Below are positions 8,789-16,303 of a stretch of 64,000 nucleotides of DNA, piece by piece (the first letter of the stretch is position 1; the number at the start of each line of letters is the position of its first letter). Source of the stretch: Mariaggregatimicrobium sp964498785 (GTDB lineage Bacteria; Zhuqueibacterota; Zhuqueibacteria; Thermofontimicrobiales; Thiofontviventaceae); contig CAZCJL010000012.1 of NCBI GenBank assembly GCA_964498785.1, positions 24,894-88,893 on the forward strand, read 5' to 3'. The position numbers and the translations under genes were made by a program. The notes beneath the pieces were generated by a model, which was not told the DNA's origin, made no database searches, and saw only the letters and a program-made list of their open reading frames with translations.

Positions 8789-10606
8789 ATGTCTGAATAT
8801 GTCATAATTAGTCTTGGCAGTATTTTAGTTATAGGAATTGGCGCCCAATGGCTATCTTGGCGGTTACGGTTCCCGTCCATAGTATTTTTAATGATCTTTG
8901 GGTTTATCGCTGGCCCGGTAACCGGAGTTCTTCACCCAGATCAATTAATGGGCGAATTACTGTTCCCGCTGGTTTCCATTTCGGTTGCCATTATCTTATT
9001 TGAAGGCGGAATGACATTACGCCTTGATGAGTTGCGTAGCATCGGCAAGGTAGTTGTGTTACTTATCTCTGTCGGCGCGCTAATAACATGGTCAATAACA
9101 ACACTGGCTGCGATCTATCTTTTAAAATTACATTGGGAAGTTGCCATTCTGTTGGGGGCAATTCTGGTGGTTACAGGTCCCACAGTTATTGGGCCGCTGC
9201 TGAGGCACATTCGTCCCACTGAAAAAGTAGCGGATATTTTGAAGTGGGAGGGAATCATCATCGACCCGATTGGCGCGATATTGGCGGTACTCGTTTTCGA
9301 AGCCATTCTTGCGGGGGAAGCGTATCAGGCTGTGACTGTCATTTTACTAAGTATTTTGAAAACTGTTTTTTTAGGTGGATTGATCGGCCTGGCATTCGCT
9401 GGCCTTTCTTTATTCCTACTACGGAAATTCTGGTTACCAGATCATCTCCAGGTCCCGACGATATTGACGTTTGTTGTAACAGCATTCGTGATTTCCAATA
9501 TGGTTCAGGAAGAATCCGGCCTGCTGGCTGTTACGCTAATGGGTGTTGTCCTTGATAATCAGAAAATAGTGTCTGTAAAGCATATCGTTGAATTTAAAGA
9601 AAATCTCCGGGTGCTAATTATTTCCGTTTTATTTATATTATTGTCAGCCAGGCTTCAACTAACTGATATAATAGATTTTACGACAAATAAAATATTATTC
9701 ATGGGAGCGCTTATTGTAATAGCCCGGCCGTTAGCCGTATTTATTTCCACATTGAGCACAGATTTACAATTCCGTGAAAAATTATTTATTTCATGGATGG
9801 CGCCTCGCGGAATTGTCGCTGCCGCGGTTTCTTCTATATTTGCTTTTAAATTAGCAGATATCGGGCTTCCGGGAACCGAATATCTAGTACCGATAACATT
9901 TCTAGTCATTGTTACGACGGTGGTTTTGTATGGACTTACATCTTCACCCGTTGCGCGGTTGTTAAAAGTTGCTCAATCAAATCCCCAGGGAATTTTGTTC
10001 ATCGGGGCACAGGAATGGAGCCGAAACATGGCAAATGAGTTACAAAAAAATGGTTTCAAAGTTGCTATGATCGACACTAACCGCAGTGATATAAAAAAAG
10101 CATGCAAAGCAGGTATCCCCGCCTATTTTGAAAGTGTTTTGTCCGAAGATATTTTTGAAATACTTCCATTAAATGGCATTGGCCGGTTGGTTGCTTTAAC
10201 GCCGAATGATGAAGTAAATTCCCTGGCTGTTCTTCATTTTGATGAAATTTTCGAGCGGAATCAACTTTATCAATTACCATCTGTAACTGATGAAAAAGGC
10301 AGTGAAAAGAATTTGCCACCATTACATCTGCGCGGGCGCTTTTTATTTAGCACGGATCTTCATTTTTCTAATTTTAATCAGCGCTTTTTCTCTGGCGCTA
10401 CCATTAAATCAATTCAATTAAAAAAAGAATTTGATTATAAAAAATTCCTTGATTCTTATGGCGAAAATACTATACCTTTGTTTTTAGTTCAGGATGACAA
10501 ATATCTGGAAGTGTTTACCACTGATACTATGCTTGAGCCAAAACCGGGAGACATAATTATCGCTTTAATAGATTCAATTAACAAAGATAAATTAAAGGAA
10601 AAATAA
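8789..10606 (+). CDS. CPA-family cation:proton antiporter with TrkA-N domain
   Basis: 605 aa. About 12 hydrophobic segments cover residues 1-395 (Na_H_Exchanger fold), including VTGPTVIGPL and EGIIIDPIGA with the buried Asp expected for ion exchange. A cytosolic Rossmann TrkA-N-like domain follows (about 399-515, ILFIGAQ), then a TrkA-C-like tail. The dinucleotide-binding GxGxxG is degenerate (IGAQEW). The protein exchanges Na+ or K+ for protons across the inner membrane, probably gated by nucleotide or redox state. A GGAG ribosome site lies 9 nt before the ATG. The next gene starts 11 nt downstream, so they are probably co-transcribed. Confidence 0.88.
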   Translation: MSEYVIISLGSILVIGIGAQWLSWRLRFPSIVFLMIFGFIAGPVTGVLHPDQLMGELLFPLVSISVAIILFEGGMTLRLDELRSIGKVVVLLISVGALITWSITTLAAIYLLKLHWEVAILLGAILVVTGPTVIGPLLRHIRPTEKVADILKWEGIIIDPIGAILAVLVFEAILAGEAYQAVTVILLSILKTVFLGGLIGLAFAGLSLFLLRKFWLPDHLQVPTILTFVVTAFVISNMVQEESGLLAVTLMGVVLDNQKIVSVKHIVEFKENLRVLIISVLFILLSARLQLTDIIDFTTNKILFMGALIVIARPLAVFISTLSTDLQFREKLFISWMAPRGIVAAAVSSIFAFKLADIGLPGTEYLVPITFLVIVTTVVLYGLTSSPVARLLKVAQSNPQGILFIGAQEWSRNMANELQKNGFKVAMIDTNRSDIKKACKAGIPAYFESVLSEDIFEILPLNGIGRLVALTPNDEVNSLAVLHFDEIFERNQLYQLPSVTDEKGSEKNLPPLHLRGRFLFSTDLHFSNFNQRFFSGATIKSIQLKKEFDYKKFLDSYGENTIPLFLVQDDKYLEVFTTDTMLEPKPGDIIIALIDSINKDKLKEK

Positions 10607-10617
10607 ATTCCGGAGGG

Positions 10618-11277
10618 ATGTTGAAAATAATTGCTTTTAACGGAAGTCCGCGTCGTCGGGGAAATAGTTCATTATTGCTTCAACATTTGTTAGCAGCAGC
10701 TCATGAAGCTGGAGCCGATGCAGAAGAAATTATTGCAGATGAGGCGAATGTAAAATTTTGTCGAGGGTGTTTAAGATGTAATCTTGCAAAAAGATGTGTT
10801 ATTAAAGGAGATGATTGGGAAGAGATAAGTCAAAAAATCATTGAATCAGATGCACTCATTTTTGCTTCACCGGTTTATTTTCATCATCTTTCTGCTCAAT
10901 TAAAAAAAATTCTTGACCGATTCCGTTCATTTATTCACGTTAGAATAACAGAAAATGGGTTGGTGCACACACCCTGGAAACTTTGGCAAAAAAAAATTGT
11001 ATTAATTTTATCACTTGGATCGCCCATGACTGATGACACTATTCCGATTGTTGATTTGTTCACATTTTTAACAAATGAGCTTGGTCCTGAAAATTTACTG
11101 GAAACAATTATTGGGACACGTCTTGCTGTGCCTGGCCAGGTAATGATGTCCAAAAGCCAGCTTCAGGAGCTTTATCCGAAACTTGAATTGCCAGTTGAGC
11201 TTGTTGATTCGGATTATAAACAAAATCAAGACCTCATCAAAAACTGTGTAAGTATTGGTAAAAAATTAGGCACTTAA
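10618..11277 (+). CDS. NADPH-dependent FMN reductase / iron-sulfur flavoprotein-like
   Basis: 219 aa, flavodoxin-like fold. The FMN phosphate loop is at the start (FNGSPRRRGNSS), followed by the CRGCLRCNLAKRC cluster of cysteines typical of the iron-sulfur flavoprotein/NADPH-dependent FMN reductase group, and ASPVYFHHLSAQLKKILDR, the second flavin loop. It probably moves electrons between NAD(P)H or ferredoxin and small acceptors in the cytosol. The ATG lies only 1 nt behind GGAGG; the TTG directly after it gives better spacing and the family-like start MKIIAFNGSP, so true initiation may be at 10621. Confidence 0.8.
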   Translation: MLKIIAFNGSPRRRGNSSLLLQHLLAAAHEAGADAEEIIADEANVKFCRGCLRCNLAKRCVIKGDDWEEISQKIIESDALIFASPVYFHHLSAQLKKILDRFRSFIHVRITENGLVHTPWKLWQKKIVLILSLGSPMTDDTIPIVDLFTFLTNELGPENLLETIIGTRLAVPGQVMMSKSQLQELYPKLELPVELVDSDYKQNQDLIKNCVSIGKKLGT

Positions 11278-11354
11278 AAATAATTGACTACACATATTTA
11301 CAACGGTTAATGATGTTTGAAACGCGCATAATGTGGTTTCATAAAATAACAATT

Positions 11355-11405
11355 TGTTGTTAATTTACAACACATATTCAGTGCGGTTGTTGTATTTATG
11401 CAACA
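11355..11405. promoter_or_regulatory. twin operator-like sites TGTTG-N8-CAACA
   Basis: Two copies of the same dyad, TGTTGTTAATTTACAACA (11355-11372) and TGTTGTATTTATGCAACA (11388-11405), have identical arms, an identical 8-nt spacer and centres 33 bp apart, about three helical turns. This is the geometry of a cooperative dimeric repressor or activator. They lie about 150-200 bp upstream of the small poly-proline gene. Confidence 0.5.
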
Positions 11406-11493
11406 TTATTATTCCGCTAACGTATGTATTGTTAGTATATAAAATGATATATATTAATAACTTATCGTTAATTTATGTGCCTACAACTCTTTT

Positions 11494-11510
11494 GGTATAA
11501 ATTTTGTACC
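11494..11510. promoter_or_regulatory. 17-bp near-palindrome GGTATAAATTTTGTACC
   Basis: Arms GGTA/TACC and AAA/TTT are symmetrical about 11502. It lies about 50 bp before the start codon at 11561 and contains a TATAAAT stretch that could serve as the -10 region, so it may be a promoter with an overlapping operator. No matching -35 box is obvious. Confidence 0.3.
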
Positions 11511-11560
11511 ATTACTGAAAAGTGTTTGTTCGTTGAGATTTTTCTTTAGGAGGACGCATC

Positions 11561-11746
11561 ATGAGAAAAATAAAATGGCTCCTAATTCTCGTTCTTTTAA
11601 TCACAATTATTCAGGGGGCAACCTTTACGGTTGCACAGAGTAGCCCAAGAGTAGGGACGTTTATAGAGGCTGATGGAGGTGATCCGACGCCACCACCACC
11701 TCCGCCACCACCACCGAATTTGGGTTTTGAAACAGACAGGCGATAA
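11561..11746 (+). CDS. small secreted poly-proline peptide
   Basis: 61 aa, not recognised. A strong TAGGAGGA ribosome site lies 8-9 nt before the ATG. Residues 1-26 form a good signal peptide (MRKIK, then a Leu/Ile-rich core, cleavage near VAQ-SS). The mature part of about 35 aa holds nine consecutive prolines (DPT then P9 then NLGFETDRR), written mostly with CCA and CCG codons. Such a run needs EF-P for translation. It is a separate unit from the motor-like operon, because a terminator follows at 11832. It could be a secreted peptide or, with the terminator behind it, a translation-sensing leader. Confidence 0.6.
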   Translation: MRKIKWLLILVLLITIIQGATFTVAQSSPRVGTFIEADGGDPTPPPPPPPPPNLGFETDRR

Positions 11747-11831
11747 ATTATCACATCTTCAGACGCTCATTAACAAAAGTTGCTCTATACCACCACCAGT
11801 GAATTTGTGGGAGCCCTTCCCGCAAAGCCAG

Positions 11832-11865
11832 GCCGACATCATTTTTGATGTCGGCTTCGTTTTTA
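11832..11865 (+). terminator. Rho-independent terminator between the poly-proline peptide and the motor-like operon
   Basis: Perfect 10-bp stem GCCGACATCA / TGATGTCGGC with a TTTT loop, followed by TTCGTTTTT. It lies 85 nt after the stop of the small gene and 98 nt before the next start. Confidence 0.85.
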
Positions 11866-11962
11866 TTACCACATTCCTAAATTTTATCTAAAGGTCATAT
11901 CCACTTCGCCGATATTATTTCTATATTATAACATGAAAATCATCACGGATTTGTGAGTTGAA

Positions 11963-13759
11963 ATGACTTCAAGATTAATAACATCGATTCTGTTTTCATT
12001 TATATTGTACAACCCGATTCTTTCGCAAATGATGGAACAGTCGATTTCGCCTGATGATATTGCGCGTTCTATGGAAGCTAATTTGACGTTTGATCTGCAA
12101 AATGAATTGTATAATTATTTCCCGGATAATAAAATTGCAATCAAAGCAAATATTCGTCTTTATCGCACGTCGTCAGGGCAAATAAACCCTTCGCTTCCTT
12201 CGTTACCAGACATCAGTGATATGAAGAGGTTGCCCGGGCTTCCCATGGTCCCGGACAAACCTGCCAATAGCCGTGAACAGTATAATGCACAACAAATGAC
12301 TCGGATGTTTCAGCAGTACTTAACGGAAAGCGGCTACCGCGTTTCTCGCATATCAATCAATGCAATAGTTGATAGCTCACTAAATCGGGATGATATTCTT
12401 TTTATCAGAAAATTAGTGACATTGCGAGCTGGTATCAATCCCGGCCGAGGAGATAGAGTTCACATTGAGGTATTAAAGTTTCCCACAAATCAGAAAAAAG
12501 CCACTTTTCAAATGATGGAAAATCAAACATCATTAAAAGTAGAGGATGATTTTCCGGCAAAGTCCAAAATTGCAATGTGGGGCTTTATCGCATTGGCATT
12601 ATTTTTAGGAGCAATTATTATTTACTTAATTTACAAAAATCGCGGACAGCCAGTATTACAACAGAGACCGCGAAACCAAATAAATCAAACAACAGTGCCA
12701 AACAAACTGACATCAAATAAAAAAAAGCCTAATCAATCGAATTCACCAACAGTGACCGAATATTTAATAGGCGCACCAGTTGCTTCTGCTAAAGTGTTTA
12801 AAAGCTGGATAGACGATCTCGAAACCAAAGGTATTGAAAAAACGGCATTTTTACTAAAACATATTTCGCCAGAATTGGTTGATATGTATGAACCGCATCT
12901 TGGTACTGTTAATTGTGGGAAAATCAGGATGATGATGAGTAAAATAAACAGGCCGATTCCCCAAAATATATTAGCAGAAATACGCTGTAAGTTTGACCAT
13001 GATTTTAAATTACTTGCGTTAAAAAATACCTCTTCTAAAAATGAAGAAGACCTGTTTGCATTTATATTTCAACTAACAGATGATCAGCTTATTCATTTGA
13101 TGAAAAATATTGAACCTGGATTAGCGGCAATAATCGTTGCGCAATTACAGCCAGAGCGAGGTGCGAGTCTGATAAAAAAGTTTGAAAAAGGATTTCAAAA
13201 AGATATTTTTCTATCGTTGAGTAAAATCGAAAAAATACCGCTAAAAATGTATAAAGCAATGGCGCATCGATTAGCAAATAAAGCGCAAAAGGTGGCAAAT
13301 ATGAAATATGTCACCGCTGATGTCGTGGACACCACAGTAAATTTACTGGATCAATTTGATGAAGGAGCCCAGCGTGATATTCTGAATCATTTAAAGTGTA
13401 ATGATTTGAAATTTGCAGGTCGAGTTCACAAAAAGTATATTAAGTTTTCTGATGTCATTAATTTACCAAATCCTGAGTTGCGGGAGATTTTCCGAACAGC
13501 GGATCGTGATGTTATCGCAGCTTCTATTGTTGATTTAACCGAGACAGACATCGATAGAATAATTACAGCACTACCAGCAAAAATGGGAGATATGGTACGC
13601 AGCTCATTGAATATGAAAAAATTTGCCCCTGAATCAGAAATCGAAGAAGCGAAGCGAAAATTAGTGCGAACTGCGCGCAATCGTTTTATCAAAAGAAATA
13701 AAAAGCCAGGGTACGGTAAGAATATAAAAGGAATGCCACAAATCATAATGGAAGATTAG
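11963..13759 (+). CDS. FliF(RBM3-TM)-FliG fusion protein, flagellar-rotor-like
   Basis: 598 aa. Order: signal peptide (1-21); periplasmic part with a FliF ring-building-motif-3-like segment (about 128-172: ISINAIVDSSLNRDD, then GINPGRGDRVHIEVLKFP, matching the FliF region just before its last membrane helix); one membrane helix (about 204-224); Asn/Pro/Lys-rich linker; then a complete FliG-like cytosolic part: N domain (about 265-355), middle domain (363-445, NIEPGLAA where FliG has NEHPQTIA), armadillo-like helices (450-500, KYIKFSDV for MFVFEDL) and C-terminal torque domain (502-575). By eye, FliG R281 aligns with K540, D288/D289 with S547/S548, K264 with Ile/Val and R297 with P556. First gene of a five-gene operon ending in motA-motB. 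In true flagella FliF and FliG are separate. It probably forms an inner-membrane ring moved by MotAB; what it drives is unknown. Confidence 0.8.
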   Translation: MTSRLITSILFSFILYNPILSQMMEQSISPDDIARSMEANLTFDLQNELYNYFPDNKIAIKANIRLYRTSSGQINPSLPSLPDISDMKRLPGLPMVPDKPANSREQYNAQQMTRMFQQYLTESGYRVSRISINAIVDSSLNRDDILFIRKLVTLRAGINPGRGDRVHIEVLKFPTNQKKATFQMMENQTSLKVEDDFPAKSKIAMWGFIALALFLGAIIIYLIYKNRGQPVLQQRPRNQINQTTVPNKLTSNKKKPNQSNSPTVTEYLIGAPVASAKVFKSWIDDLETKGIEKTAFLLKHISPELVDMYEPHLGTVNCGKIRMMMSKINRPIPQNILAEIRCKFDHDFKLLALKNTSSKNEEDLFAFIFQLTDDQLIHLMKNIEPGLAAIIVAQLQPERGASLIKKFEKGFQKDIFLSLSKIEKIPLKMYKAMAHRLANKAQKVANMKYVTADVVDTTVNLLDQFDEGAQRDILNHLKCNDLKFAGRVHKKYIKFSDVINLPNPELREIFRTADRDVIAASIVDLTETDIDRIITALPAKMGDMVRSSLNMKKFAPESEIEEAKRKLVRTARNRFIKRNKKPGYGKNIKGMPQIIMED

Positions 13760-13760
13760 A

Positions 13761-14891
13761 ATGATGTTAAATTTTTTTAAATATATTTTGATTTCTATAT
13801 GCATTGTTGTTAATGCTGCATTTTGTACTAACCCCGATAAAAAAACGATTGATGAAGCGCATATTGTTGTTTTCCTAAACAGATTGTTTAGCGATATTTC
13901 CGAAGATATTTTTGAAATTGAAGGGAAAGCTAACCGTATAGCAATCTACAACATTAAAATGGATCGGAGTGCCTTTAGTCTTCAACTTAGCAATTATATT
14001 GAAGGAAGGTTGCATCAAATTTTTCAAGAGGCAGCAGGAATAACCCTGGTGAATTTACCACGATTAAACGGTATTAAAATTAGTTCATCGGATACATCGT
14101 TCCAAATAGTGAATACCGTACCTTCGCTAACCGAATTGTGGAAAATCGGACGTAATTTAAATGTGGAGGCATTTCTCGAGGGAGAATGTAGTTATATTCC
14201 ACAATTAGGAGTTGCATTGAATTTGCGGATTTCAAAAACCGGGAGTGCGAGTATACTCTGGGCAAAAACCTATACTGTTTATGCAGAAGATGTGATCCCT
14301 GAAAAATATCCGCCACCAACTACGTTTTTCCTTAATTTAGGATTGGAAACATTTCATCTAAATTATGATAAAAACGATATCATAAAACAGAATTTTAATG
14401 GTATGTTAACATACCATACTCTGGATTTTGGCATTATGCAATATATTGAAAGTCAGCGTCATTTCCGGTACGAAGTACGATTGGGAATTGCTTTTCTAAA
14501 TAATGGCATTCCGCTAAATTCCGATCAATTCAAAGAAAATACGTTTTATGGAGAGGTGACAAGGCGTAATAGATTTCCAGCGCCGGTTTCATTCCGATTT
14601 CAAACACTCTTATATACGGGATTGATAGCAAAAGAGACCGCAGAATACTCAGATTGGCTTTCGTTGTATATTTCATTTATCAGAAATTTTGCAGAAAAAA
14701 CACCAGACTTTAATTGTGTTGGCGTCGGTTTACGAAGTGATATTAGTGAGAATTTTTCTCTGTCTACTGGCCTTTCATTTGTTTTGGCAAATGAATTTAA
14801 TTCAATTCCTTTAAAAAACAGCGACCAACTTTTAAAATTAAATTTGAATGGATTACAATATCATTTAATGTTGATACAATATGCATTCTAA
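13761..14891 (+). CDS. FlgO-like outer-membrane protein with beta-barrel C-terminus
   Basis: 376 aa. Signal peptide (1-22, ending near AAFC). Residues about 55-180 resemble the FlgO/TolB-N type domain (IAIYNIKMD, SNYIEGRLHQIFQ, then RNLNVEAFLEGECSYIP and LRISKTGSASILWAKTY), where short-lived amphipathic strands alternate with helices. From about 190 on, Tyr/Phe-rich alternating strands and the terminal YAF suggest an outer-membrane barrel. It starts 1 nt after the FliF-FliG stop, so translation is coupled. FlgO is a flagellum-associated outer-membrane protein, so this is the second flagellar theme in the operon. A role as the outer-membrane partner of the motor is inferred. Confidence 0.6.
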   Translation: MMLNFFKYILISICIVVNAAFCTNPDKKTIDEAHIVVFLNRLFSDISEDIFEIEGKANRIAIYNIKMDRSAFSLQLSNYIEGRLHQIFQEAAGITLVNLPRLNGIKISSSDTSFQIVNTVPSLTELWKIGRNLNVEAFLEGECSYIPQLGVALNLRISKTGSASILWAKTYTVYAEDVIPEKYPPPTTFFLNLGLETFHLNYDKNDIIKQNFNGMLTYHTLDFGIMQYIESQRHFRYEVRLGIAFLNNGIPLNSDQFKENTFYGEVTRRNRFPAPVSFRFQTLLYTGLIAKETAEYSDWLSLYISFIRNFAEKTPDFNCVGVGLRSDISENFSLSTGLSFVLANEFNSIPLKNSDQLLKLNLNGLQYHLMLIQYAF

Positions 14892-14903
14892 AAGGTGATC
14901 CTC

Positions 14904-15533
14904 GTGGGAAAAATTATTTGGACGATAGTAATATGTTTGCTGGCGTTACATTGCAACACATCTCGCTACAGCGATTCGCAGATTGCGGAAGCTTATAAAA
15001 GCGAGTCCGATGTGCAACGGAAGAAAACTTCTGTCGCTCATGTTAAAGATTCATCCGGGAACGAAAAAACGCTAAGTTATCCATATTTAACAATCCGTTT
15101 TAAACAGCACGATACAGAAATGGAAATGATTGTTGATCCGTTGGAAACGAATGTGCAGATTGATTTACAACGCACGCGCGGAAGTTCGCTCGAAATAAGC
15201 CCGGATTCGACAGAAAAAGATACATCTGGTGTAAACGTTTTTGATGAATCAGAAACAAAAAGTCAAACAATGGCCGAAAGCGCAACGGATGATATCTTAT
15301 CTGATTTGAATCGAGCGCAGTCCTATTTTTATGAGGGCGATTACCCTCGGGCTTTGCAGGAAGTGAAGAAATCTATTCATAAAAAGCCGACTGCATCTGC
15401 TTATGCATTGGGAGGTTCGATATTTTACATGAACGGCGAAACTGATAAAGCGATACGCGCCTGGGAAACTGCATTAAAAATGAATCCGGAGATGACAGAT
15501 GTTAAAAATATTCTGAGACAGGTGGAAAAGTGA
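14904..15533 (+). CDS. TPR lipoprotein of the motor-like operon
   Basis: 209 aa from the GTG at 14904, chosen because AGGTGATC, a near-perfect anti-16S match, lies just before it; an in-frame GTG at 14895 overlaps that site. A hydrophobic helix ends in LALHC, so Cys17 is probably lipidated. The middle (residues about 25-130) is polar and Ser/Thr/Asp-rich, probably extended. The C-terminus holds two TPR units (about 130-205: RAQSYFYEGDYPRALQEV and GGSIFYMNGETDKAIRAWE). Such a protein could tie a ring to the outer membrane as a pilotin or assembly factor does. Its stop overlaps the motA start (GTGA). Confidence 0.7.
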   Translation: MGKIIWTIVICLLALHCNTSRYSDSQIAEAYKSESDVQRKKTSVAHVKDSSGNEKTLSYPYLTIRFKQHDTEMEMIVDPLETNVQIDLQRTRGSSLEISPDSTEKDTSGVNVFDESETKSQTMAESATDDILSDLNRAQSYFYEGDYPRALQEVKKSIHKKPTASAYALGGSIFYMNGETDKAIRAWETALKMNPEMTDVKNILRQVEK

Positions 15534-16297
15534 TTACAATTCTTGGAATTATTTCCGGTATTATACTGATTGGTATTGGAATAAAAAGCAGCGGAACTCC
15601 TGCTGCAATCTTCATTAATCCAACAGGCCTTGCAATTGTTTTGGGCGGGACTGTAGCCGCGACACTCATCTCATTTCCGTTTCAGGAAGTATTAAGAGCG
15701 TTCCGGTCGTACCTTATTATTTTCCGCTCTGGATCGCACGATTATGTGCAAGCAATAAAATACCTTGTTCTGAATATTGAAAAATATAACAATCATGGTC
15801 TTTCATCATTTGAAGAATTTCATCGCCCGCAAAAAAAATTGTGGATCTTTAATGATGGTATTCAATTGATGATTAATGGTTACAATAAAGAAGAAGTGAA
15901 ACAAGTGCTGGAAGATCAGATACGATGGAAATTTAAACGCGAACAAAAACAAAACCAGTTATTTGCAACGATGGCAAAATTTGCTCCTGCTTTTGGTATG
16001 ATTGGCACCCTGATTGGCTTAATTAAAATGTTGGTCACAATGTCCTCCGGTCCAGAACATGTGGGGCAGGGGCTGGCGATTGCATTAACAACTACTTTTT
16101 ACGGATTATTATTGGCGAATATGTTTTTTAACCCAATTTCTGAAAAAATTCGGGAGCAAAGTGAAAATAACCTTTTGCTTGAGACAATGCAATTAGAAAC
16201 GTTAATGATGATGTTTGATAATAGCAATCACATTTATGCACAGGACAAATTAGCGTCTTATATTAGCGCCGGACAGCGAAAGAAATTAGTGAAATAG
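15530..16297 (+). CDS. motA: MotA-type stator subunit
   Basis: 255 aa, family length. Four membrane helices (about 1-20, 33-50, 150-170, 182-203). The two conserved prolines are present: P153 in KFAPAFGMIGTLIG and P202 in MFFNPI (E. coli P173 and P222). In the cytosolic loop E95 (GLSSFE) matches E. coli E98, but the position of R90 is N87. The GTG start overlaps the preceding TGA and GGTGG lies before it. With MotB it forms the ion channel that pushes on FliG; here the only rotor protein in the window is the FliF-FliG fusion three genes upstream. ExbB/TolQ is excluded by the MotA-type four-helix layout. Confidence 0.92.
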   Translation: MITILGIISGIILIGIGIKSSGTPAAIFINPTGLAIVLGGTVAATLISFPFQEVLRAFRSYLIIFRSGSHDYVQAIKYLVLNIEKYNNHGLSSFEEFHRPQKKLWIFNDGIQLMINGYNKEEVKQVLEDQIRWKFKREQKQNQLFATMAKFAPAFGMIGTLIGLIKMLVTMSSGPEHVGQGLAIALTTTFYGLLLANMFFNPISEKIREQSENNLLLETMQLETLMMMFDNSNHIYAQDKLASYISAGQRKKLVK

Positions 16298-16303
16298 AAG
16301 AAC

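Noticed and set aside
11673..11891. 72-aa open frame overlapping the poly-proline gene
   Set aside because: Different frame of the same CCA/CCG-rich DNA, with no ribosome site. It reads through the terminator hairpin; the 11561 frame has the signal peptide and ribosome site.
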